Positions 5,352-10,653 of a DNA stretch of 10,653 bases are shown piece by piece. The position numbers were made by a program, and so were the translations under genes. Each line of letters begins with the position of its first letter. Within the stretch, counting starts at the first letter, position 1. The notes beneath the pieces were generated by a model, which was not told where the DNA came from, did not search any database, and saw only the letters and a list, made by a program, of their open reading frames with translations. The DNA comes from Pseudomonadota bacterium (GTDB lineage: Bacteria > Pseudomonadota > Alphaproteobacteria > Caulobacterales > Caulobacteraceae), in contig JAEZEZ010000054.1 in assembly GCA_023432855.1 (NCBI GenBank), positions 1-10,653 of the forward strand, given 5' to 3'.

Positions 5352-5946
5352 ACCCGTTGTGCATGTGGTCGATGACGACGCGGCCGTCCGGGACTCCCTG
5401 GCCTTCACCCTGGACACCGCGGACCTTCGAAGCCGCACCTACGAGTCAGCGATCGCCCTGCTGGAAGCGCTGCCGGGGATAGAGCCCGGCTGCATCGTCA
5501 CCGACGTGCGCATGCCCGAGATGAGCGGGCTCGACCTCGTGCGTCGCCTCAAGGAGCTGGGAACTCCGCATCCGGTGATCGTCATCACCGGACACGCCGA
5601 TGTCCCGCTGGCGATCGAGGCCATGAAGGCCGGTGTCGTGGACTTTCTCGAGAAGCCGTTCGACGACGAGGCGCTTATCGCTGCGGTGAAGCGGGCGCTG
5701 GAGCAGAATGCGGCGACCGAGCAGGAAGACGCCGAGCGGATGGCGGTGCAGCGGCGGCTGGAGACCCTGTCGACGCGGGAGCGCGAGGTGCTCGACGGGC
5801 TGGTGGCCGGCCACGCCAACAAGGTGATCGCCTACGATCTGGGCATCAGCCCACGGACCGTCGAGGTCTACCGGGCGAACCTGATGACCAAGATGGAGGC
5901 TCGCAGCCTTTCGGAACTCGTCCGCATGTCGGTGCTGGCCGGCTAG
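5341..5946 (+). CDS. fixJ: Response regulator FixJ
   Basis: A 201-residue cytoplasmic transcription factor. The receiver domain (about 5-125) has the acidic cluster DDD at 11-13, phosphoacceptor Asp55 in VTDVRMPEMSG, the switch Thr in VIVITGHADVP and Lys in EKPFDD. The C-terminal LuxR-type helix-turn-helix runs through LSTREREVLDGLVAG, IAYDLGISPRTVEVY and RANLMTKM. Phosphorylated by FixL at low O2, FixJ activates fixK and related genes in rhizobia and Caulobacter. Two adjacent ATGs exist, 5338 and 5341; GGAG at 5330-5333 is 7 bases before 5341. The gene overlaps fixL by 11 bases, so the kinase and regulator are translationally coupled. Its stop lies one base from the end of the opposing receiver gene, with no clear terminator. 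No fixK gene is in this window. Confidence 0.95.
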   Translation: MATEPVVHVVDDDAAVRDSLAFTLDTADLRSRTYESAIALLEALPGIEPGCIVTDVRMPEMSGLDLVRRLKELGTPHPVIVITGHADVPLAIEAMKAGVVDFLEKPFDDEALIAAVKRALEQNAATEQEDAERMAVQRRLETLSTREREVLDGLVAGHANKVIAYDLGISPRTVEVYRANLMTKMEARSLSELVRMSVLAG

Positions 5947-5947
5947 C

Positions 5948-6334
5948 TCAGGCCGCAGGCCTCATCACCTCGCGAACCGTCTCGAGCAGGGCGTCGCTCA
6001 ACAGCGGCTTCTCCACGATGGGCGCCCCCTGGGCCAGGGCCAGCGCCCGCGTCTTGGCGGTCGGGTTCGTGGTGATCAGGATGGCCGGCAAACGGACCCC
6101 GGAGGCGCGCAGGCGGGCCAGCAATTCCATCCCGTTCATCTCGGGCAGGTTCAGGTCCAGCACGAGACAGCCGTCGCCGCCCGGCAATCCGGTCGCCAGC
6201 AGGGCTTCGGCGCTCGGATAGGTGCGCACCTCGAACCCCTCGAGTTCGAGGGCGAACTTCAGGGCGTCCCCCACCGCCTCGTCGTCGTCCACGAGGAGCA
6301 GGATGGGCCGATGCGTAATGTCCTTAGCCGACAT
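5948..6334 (-). CDS. Stand-alone receiver-domain protein at the end of fixGHIS
   Basis: A 128-residue single-domain response regulator with no output domain. It has the acidic cluster DDDE (16-19), phosphoacceptor Asp60 in LVLDLNLPEMNG, Thr88 in ILITTN and Lys109 in IVEKPL, so it should be phosphorylatable. The ATG at 6334 lies inside the last codons of fixS (11-base overlap), so it is read as the fifth gene of the fixGHIS operon; the ribosome site is weak, consistent with coupling. It ends one base from fixJ. Caulobacter crescentus FixT is also a single receiver-fold protein, and inhibits FixL through an Fe-S cluster bound by a Cys motif; this protein has only one Cys (56), so if it does the same job it uses another mechanism. 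It could instead be a phosphate sink for FixL. Function is inferred from position only. Confidence 0.85.
   Translation of the reverse strand: MSAKDITHRPILLLVDDDEAVGDALKFALELEGFEVRTYPSAEALLATGLPGGDGCLVLDLNLPEMNGMELLARLRASGVRLPAILITTNPTAKTRALALAQGAPIVEKPLLSDALLETVREVMRPAA
5950..5962. repeat. Short hairpin at the fixJ / receiver-gene junction
   Basis: AGGCC (5950-5954) and GGCCT (5958-5962) form a 5-bp stem around GCA, just past the fixJ stop and inside the last codons of the opposing gene. No T-run is present on either strand. It is the only candidate 3' structure between the two convergent genes and is weak. Confidence 0.3.
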
Positions 6335-6593
6335 CGGAAGACCTGGCGGACGGGGCGGCGATCATGTCGGAAGTGTTAACCGCCGCCGGTCCGCTCCGAT
6401 ATTCAGGGTCTGTCCCTACGGGATTTTGCGTAGGCGACGGCGGGCTGTCCCCATCCTCTTCATCGATCAGGATCCGCGCCGCGTCGCCTTCCGGGTCCTC
6501 ATACTGGCCGGCCGCGAAGCTCCAGGCGAAGGCGCCGAGGCCGATCAACCCGAGGAGGACGGAGAGGGGCGCCAGCCACATCAGGGCGCTCAT
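6324..6593 (-). CDS. fixS: cbb3 oxidase assembly protein CcoS/FixS, with long tail
   Basis: An 89-residue inner-membrane protein. A single helix (about residues 5-27, LAPLSVLLGLIGLGAFAW) is followed by the family hallmark GQYEDPEGDAARILID (29-44), seen in CcoS/FixS proteins. CcoS is needed for copper and haem cofactor insertion into the cbb3-type oxidase, together with CcoI. The remaining 45 residues or so are Pro/Ser/Thr/Asp-rich and probably disordered; most CcoS proteins stop soon after the ILID motif, so this tail is long. I start at ATG 6593, which overlaps the fixI stop as ATGA; a frame extension to 6608 (MGGHP) is less likely. The tail gene end overlaps the receiver gene by 11 bases, and an inverted repeat lies in the tail coding region. 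Confidence 0.9.
   Translation of the reverse strand: MSALMWLAPLSVLLGLIGLGAFAWSFAAGQYEDPEGDAARILIDEEDGDSPPSPTQNPVGTDPEYRSGPAAVNTSDMIAAPSARSSDVG
6415..6434. repeat. Inverted repeat inside the fixS tail
   Basis: CCTACG (6415-6420) and CGTAGG (6429-6434) are perfect inverted repeats with an 8-base AT-leaning spacer. The left arm sits in the 9-mer CCCTACGGG, which also occurs in the hairpin before fixL (3807-3815). The repeat lies about 80-100 bases upstream of the receiver gene start, where an internal promoter for that gene could sit. It could be a regulator site or an RNA hairpin; the family is not recognised. Confidence 0.4.
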
Positions 6594-8755
6594 CGGATGG
6601 CCCCCCATTGCAGCCGCAGGGCGTTCAGACTGACCACGAGCGAGGATGCGCTCATGGCGATCGCGGCCACGAAAGGCGTCGCGAACCCGAAGATGGCCAG
6701 CGGCGCGGCCACAACGTTGTAGAGGGCGGAGAAGGCGAAATTCTCCATGGCCCGAGCCTTGGCCTGGTGAGCGACCTCAAGAGCCTGCGGCACCGCCTGC
6801 AGTCCGTTCTCGAACACCAGATCCGCAGCGGTCTGGCTGGCGTCCGCCGCGGAGCCGGGCGCCATGCTGGCGTGCGCGTTGGCCAGGGCGGCGGCGTCAT
6901 TGAGGCCGTCGCCGACCATCAGCGGCCGGGCTCCGCGCGCCTTCATCTCGTCCAGGGCCAGCGCCTTCTCGATGGGCGTCAGGGTCGCGCGCCACTGTTC
7001 GATGCCGGCCTGGCCGGCGATCTCGCTGACCGGGCCCGGCAGATCACCTGACAGGATCTCCACCGTCAGACCCCGCTCGCGCAGCCGCGTGATCACCTCC
7101 GCCGCTTCGGGGCGAATGCGATCGCTGAACCGGAAGCGCACGGGCGCTTCGCCATCGAAACCGAACCAGAGCTCGGTGGTGTCGCCGGACGCCGAACCTC
7201 CGACCCAGCCGGCGCGCCCGAGGCGCGCGCGGCGGCCCCCGATCACGCCCTCGACACCAAAGCCCGCCGTCTCGGTCACGTCCTCCGCCGCCGGTCCCGG
7301 GCCCGCCGCTTCGGCCAGCGCCCGCGCAAGGGGATGGCGGGAGCCGCGCGCGAGCGGGGCCGCCACCGCGACGAGGTCGGGGCGGGCGTCGACCAGCTGC
7401 GGCTTGCCTTCGGTCAGGACGCCGGTCTTGTCGAAGACCACGTGCGTGACCTCGGACAGTCGCTCGAGAGCGGCGCCCGACTTCACCAGGACACCCTGGC
7501 GGAACAGCCGGCCGCAGGCGACGACCTGCACCGCGGGGACGGCCAGGCCCAGGGCGCACGGGCAGGTGATGATGAGCAGGGCGGCGGCGCGCAGGATCGC
7601 GGTGCGCAGGTCTTCCCCCGCAACCAGCCAACCCGCGGCGGTAAGGGCCGCCGCCGCGTGCACGACAGGCACATAGATCGCGGCGGCCTTCTCCGCCCAC
7701 TGAACGTAGCGCGAGCGAGACTGGGCGCCGGCTTCCATCATGCGCGCGACCGCGGCCACGGTGGAATCCTGCGCCGCCGCCGTCGCGCGGGCGGTAAGCC
7801 TTCCCGTCAGGTTCAGCGCGCCCGCCGGCAGGTTTCGCCCGGCCTGGGCCTGCACCGGAACGGTCTCCCCGGTGACGAGGGCGAGATCGAGATCCGACGC
7901 TCCGGTCTCCACCACCACATCGACGGGCAAGCGGTCTCCTGGCGACAGGGTCAGCAGGTCGCCCACCTGGACGTCGTTGACCGGGATGCTGCGCGTCGAG
8001 CCGTCCGCGTCCACGAGCGTCGCCGTGCGCGCCTGCAACGCCAGGAGATCCCGCGCCGCCGACCGGGCGCGCGCTCTCAACTGGTGGTCCAGGTAGCGGC
8101 CGATCAGGAGCAGGAACAGAAGGCTGACCGCGGCCTCGAAATAGGCATGCTCGCCACGAAGGACGGTCTCGCTGATGCTGACCGCGAGGGTGAGCAGAAC
8201 GCCGATCGTGATCGGCACGTCCATGTTGGCGCGCCCGCGCCTCAGGGACCGCCAGGCGGACTCGAAGAAGGGCCTTCCGCTGTAGAGCGTGCAGGGTACG
8301 GCGACGATGGCCGCGGCCCAGTACATGAAGGTGCGCACCCCTTCGCCCATCTGGGCGCCAGCCCAGACCGGCACGGTGAACATCATGACGTTCATGGCGC
8401 CGAAGGCCGCGACGCCCAGCGCCAGGGCGAGGCGCCGGCCTTCACGGTCCTCTTCGACGACGGCCTCGGCCGGGTCGAAGGGCGCCGCCGTGTACCCCAG
8501 TCCCGTGACCGTATCGACGACCTCGCGAGGGTCGAGCCGGCCCTGGGTCCAGCTGACGGCCAGCTTCCCGGTGGTCAGGTTCAGGCGAGCGGCGTCCACG
8601 CCGGGGATGGCCAGGACGCCCTTCTCGATCTTGGCGATGCAGCCGGCGCAGCGGGCGCCACGCACGAGCAGCTCCAGGCTTTCGCCGCCGCCGCTCTGGC
8701 GGACGAAGACGCGCGGATCCCAGGCGGCGCCAGCGTAGGTGTCGGTCACCGCCAT
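6590..8755 (-). CDS. fixI: Copper-transporting P1B-ATPase CcoI/FixI
   Basis: A 721-residue inner-membrane P-type ATPase. An N-terminal metal-binding domain carries CAGC (Cys36, Cys39). Transmembrane helices lie at about 107-215 and 355-410, including the metal-site CPC (398-400); the last two helices include YN (679-680) and MSASS (701-705). The actuator loop has TGET (295-298), the phosphorylation site is Asp442 in DKTG, the nucleotide domain has HP (474-475), and the hinge is GDGLND (615-620). FixI/CcoI-type ATPases move Cu+ to the periplasm for the binuclear CuB centre of cbb3 oxidase. The residue after DKTG is Val446 where P-type ATPases normally have Thr. The ATG at 8755 overlaps fixH by 10 bases, and the stop overlaps fixS as ATGA. 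Operon position and TGET separate it from detoxifying CopA. Confidence 0.95.
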   Translation of the reverse strand: MAVTDTYAGAAWDPRVFVRQSGGGESLELLVRGARCAGCIAKIEKGVLAIPGVDAARLNLTTGKLAVSWTQGRLDPREVVDTVTGLGYTAAPFDPAEAVVEEDREGRRLALALGVAAFGAMNVMMFTVPVWAGAQMGEGVRTFMYWAAAIVAVPCTLYSGRPFFESAWRSLRRGRANMDVPITIGVLLTLAVSISETVLRGEHAYFEAAVSLLFLLLIGRYLDHQLRARARSAARDLLALQARTATLVDADGSTRSIPVNDVQVGDLLTLSPGDRLPVDVVVETGASDLDLALVTGETVPVQAQAGRNLPAGALNLTGRLTARATAAAQDSTVAAVARMMEAGAQSRSRYVQWAEKAAAIYVPVVHAAAALTAAGWLVAGEDLRTAILRAAALLIITCPCALGLAVPAVQVVACGRLFRQGVLVKSGAALERLSEVTHVVFDKTGVLTEGKPQLVDARPDLVAVAAPLARGSRHPLARALAEAAGPGPAAEDVTETAGFGVEGVIGGRRARLGRAGWVGGSASGDTTELWFGFDGEAPVRFRFSDRIRPEAAEVITRLRERGLTVEILSGDLPGPVSEIAGQAGIEQWRATLTPIEKALALDEMKARGARPLMVGDGLNDAAALANAHASMAPGSAADASQTAADLVFENGLQAVPQALEVAHQAKARAMENFAFSALYNVVAAPLAIFGFATPFVAAIAMSASSLVVSLNALRLQWGAIR

Positions 8756-9234
8756 ACCAGTCGCCTCGTCGCCTCGAAGGTGCGCCCTCGGCCGTCCCTG
8801 GCGGTCAGCTTCAGGTCCCAGGCGCCCGCCTGGAGCGGGGTCGCGCCGGCATAGACGCCGGGCTGCACGGCGCGGAGTGCCACCGTGGCGGCGCCAGCGT
8901 CCGTGGCCGGCCGGGTGAGGGCGGCCTGCACCGTGAGGCCGGCCAGTGTTGCCCCCTCGGCATCACTGAAGCTCGCGGTCACCTGGCCGGGAACGGCGCC
9001 CTGGCGCACTTGCGCAGTCCAGCCAAGAGACTCCTGGGCCCGCCGCTCGGCCAGGGTCTGGTTGTAGGCGAGCCCGTCTTCGTAGGCGCGCTCCGACACC
9101 TCCCCGGGGAAGGTCTGCACGGCCCAGGTGACGAACAGCGCATCGAGTCCGATGACTACGGCGAAAAAGCCCGCCACGCCCAGGGCGACGTGCCGTCCCG
9201 TAAGCGGGCGAGGGGTGCTGGAAGCGGCAATCAT
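8746..9234 (-). CDS. fixH: cbb3 oxidase assembly protein FixH/CcoH
   Basis: A 162-residue membrane protein with one N-terminal helix (about 14-38, VALGVAGFFAVVIGLDALFVTWAV) and a periplasmic beta-rich domain. The family signature YEDGLAYNQTLAER (51-64) is present, and the end LKLTARDGRGRTFEATRRLVWR is a typical FixH closing strand pair. CcoH/FixH binds and stabilises cbb3 oxidase subunits during assembly. Its ATG at 9234 overlaps the ccoG stop as ATGA, and its stop lies inside the start of fixI, so the three are translationally coupled. Confidence 0.93.
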   Translation of the reverse strand: MIAASSTPRPLTGRHVALGVAGFFAVVIGLDALFVTWAVQTFPGEVSERAYEDGLAYNQTLAERRAQESLGWTAQVRQGAVPGQVTASFSDAEGATLAGLTVQAALTRPATDAGAATVALRAVQPGVYAGATPLQAGAWDLKLTARDGRGRTFEATRRLVWR

Positions 9235-10653
9235 CGGCTGCTCTCCTCGGGCGACAGGAAGACGGTGCGCACCTGGTCGCTCTGGCCGTTGGCAGCGTCC
9301 GAAAGGGTGAAAGTCGCTGGTTCGGAGTGACCGCGCGCCACGTTCGGCGGCGCGATCGCGAACACCCGCAGGGTCCGCACCTTGCCCGGTTCGACGGCGA
9401 CGGCGATGTCGCCCCGCTCCAGACCGACGGCGGTCAGTTCAACCCCTTCCGGGCCCTGGAATCCCACGGAAAGCGTGCGGGTATCCTGAGCCTTGTTGGA
9501 GAGGCGCAGGGTGTACCCGTTGCGGATCGACCCGTCCTTCAGCCGCACGTAGGTCGGGTTCCGGTCGCGCATGACGCTCAGATCCAGGCTCGAGCGGGTG
9601 GTGAGGCCGAAGAGCATCACCGCGGCGACGATGACGAGGCCGATGGAGTAGTAGGCCGTCCGGCCGCGGACCAGCCTGTACGCCGGCTTGCGGCCTTCGG
9701 AGCGGGCCAGCACCGCCGCGTCGGTGTCGAAGGCGATCAGCCCCTTGGGGCGGTCGATCTTCTCCATGATGTCGTCGCAGGCGTCGATGCACAGGGTGCA
9801 GTTGATGCACTCCAGCTGAGGCCCGTTGCGGATATCGATTCCCATGGGACAGGCGACGACGCACTGCTTGCAGTCGATGCAGTCGCCCCGGCCTTCCCAG
9901 GTGTCGCCCTTCTTGTGGGGTCCCCGCGGTTCGCCGCGGTCATAGCGGTAGGTGACCTGGAGGGTGTGGTCGTCCAGCATCGCGCCCTGGATGCGCGGCC
10001 AGGGGCACATGTAGGTGCACACCTGCTCACGCATGTGCCCGGCGAAGACGTAGGTCGTGAAGGTCAGCAGGCCGACAGACAGGTAGGCCGTGACCTCGGC
10101 CTCTCCGGCCCAGAACTCGCGCCAGAGCGTCGGGGCGTCGGCGAAGTAGAGCGCCCAGGCTCCGCCGGTCGCCATGGCGACAAGGATCCAGACCAGGTGC
10201 TTGCCGGTCTTGCGCCACACCTTGTTGAAGGAGGTCGGCGACTTGTCGAGCCGCATGCGCGCGTTGCGGTCGCCCTCGAACAGACGCTCCACGGCGATGT
10301 AGAGATCGGTCCACACGGTCTGCGGACAGGCATAGCCGCACCAGAGGCGTCCGAAGACGGCGCTGACCAGGAACAGGGCCAGCGCGGCGGCCACCAGGAC
10401 GCCGGTCACATAGTAGACCTCCTGCGCCCACAGCTGGAGGCCGAAGAAGTAGAAACGCCCCGCCGCGAAATCGATCAGGGCGGCCTGATCCGGTAGGTCG
10501 CCGGGACGGTCCCAGCGCAGCCAGGGCGTGATGTAGTAGACGCCCAGCAGGACGCTGAGCACCGCCCACTTGATGCGCCGCCACGGGCCGTGGACGAGCT
10601 TCGGGTAGATCGGCTCGCGCTTCTTGTAGAGCGCGGGCCCTTTAGGCGACGGC
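9231..10653 (-). CDS. fixG: cbb3 oxidase assembly ferredoxin-like CcoG/FixG (5' end missing)
   Basis: An inner-membrane iron-sulphur protein; 474 residues are visible and the start lies beyond the right edge. The frame continues past the GTG at 10560-10562 with an N-terminal sequence typical of CcoG (PALYKKREPIYPKLVHGPW), so that GTG is not the start. Hydrophobic helices include VLSVLLGVYYITPWL and several others, with conserved CGYACPQTVW and CTYMCPWPR. Two 4Fe-4S motifs follow: CIDCKQCVVACP (about 9848-9883) and CINCTLCIDAC (about 9778-9810). Then come a last helix and a periplasmic Ig-like FixG C-terminal domain. Rhodobacter CcoG reduces Cu2+ to Cu+ for cbb3 assembly. It is the first visible gene of the fixGHIS-receiver operon; its promoter is outside the window. 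Confidence 0.95.
   Translation of the reverse strand, partial: PSPKGPALYKKREPIYPKLVHGPWRRIKWAVLSVLLGVYYITPWLRWDRPGDLPDQAALIDFAAGRFYFFGLQLWAQEVYYVTGVLVAAALALFLVSAVFGRLWCGYACPQTVWTDLYIAVERLFEGDRNARMRLDKSPTSFNKVWRKTGKHLVWILVAMATGGAWALYFADAPTLWREFWAGEAEVTAYLSVGLLTFTTYVFAGHMREQVCTYMCPWPRIQGAMLDDHTLQVTYRYDRGEPRGPHKKGDTWEGRGDCIDCKQCVVACPMGIDIRNGPQLECINCTLCIDACDDIMEKIDRPKGLIAFDTDAAVLARSEGRKPAYRLVRGRTAYYSIGLVIVAAVMLFGLTTRSSLDLSVMRDRNPTYVRLKDGSIRNGYTLRLSNKAQDTRTLSVGFQGPEGVELTAVGLERGDIAVAVEPGKVRTLRVFAIAPPNVARGHSEPATFTLSDAANGQSDQVRTVFLSPEESSR

Noticed and set aside
7334..8854. Long plus-strand open frame antisense to fixI
   Set aside because: It mirrors fixI codon structure, has no domain and no ribosome site, and crosses into fixH.
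9327..10496. Long plus-strand open frame antisense to ccoG
   Set aside because: Shadow of ccoG; no recognisable domain, and composition typical of antisense frames in high-GC genes.
10560..10562. GTG as start of ccoG
   Set aside because: The frame continues upstream with conserved CcoG N-terminal residues to the window edge, so the gene is truncated by the window rather than starting here.

Overview
The window is GC-rich, densely packed chromosomal DNA from an alphaproteobacterium. It carries an oxygen-sensing fixLJ pair and a fixGHIS operon for cbb3 oxidase assembly. Caulobacterales (Caulobacter, Phenylobacterium or Brevundimonas type) is my best guess from gene content and style, but the sequence alone does not prove it. 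I see no tRNA, rRNA, insertion sequence or CRISPR array.

Layout: (1) Positions 1-93 hold stacked inverted repeats around a FixK/FNR-type box. This leads into a small gene for an ElaB/YqjD-like (DUF883-like) tail-anchored protein at 115-405. (2) On the minus strand, a host-attachment/baeRF-like gene (1311-1766) is followed by a tandem universal stress protein gene (436-1266). Divergent from these is a coupled pair for a small c-type cytochrome (1882-2244) and a flavodoxin-fold NAD(P)H:quinone oxidoreductase (2241-2882). A near-perfect FixK/FNR box (1817-1830) lies between the two units and is well placed to serve both. (3) A cupin gene (3014-3409) converges on a small two-helix membrane protein gene (3416-3679, minus). 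(4) A third FixK/FNR box (3734-3747) precedes fixL (3834-5351), a membrane haem-PAS histidine kinase, which overlaps fixJ (5341-5946). (5) The rest is a minus-strand operon reading ccoG/fixG (cut by the window edge), fixH, fixI, fixS and a stand-alone receiver-domain gene. All its genes overlap by 4 to 11 bases, and its last gene ends one base from the end of fixJ.

How it fits together: FixL senses O2 through haem and phosphorylates FixJ, which in known systems activates fixK. The FNR-family protein FixK binds TTGAT-N4-ATCAA sites. Three such sites lie here, before the membrane-anchored small protein, between the stress and redox genes, and before fixL itself. fixGHIS supplies copper loading and assembly of the high-affinity cbb3 oxidase. 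The block therefore reads as a low-oxygen response island. The points most worth a second look are the receiver gene fused translationally to fixGHIS (a candidate feedback regulator of FixLJ), the FixK box plus UACG-loop hairpin before fixL, the Val in the phosphorylation motif of FixI, and the grouping of possible ribosome-associated proteins under FixK boxes.
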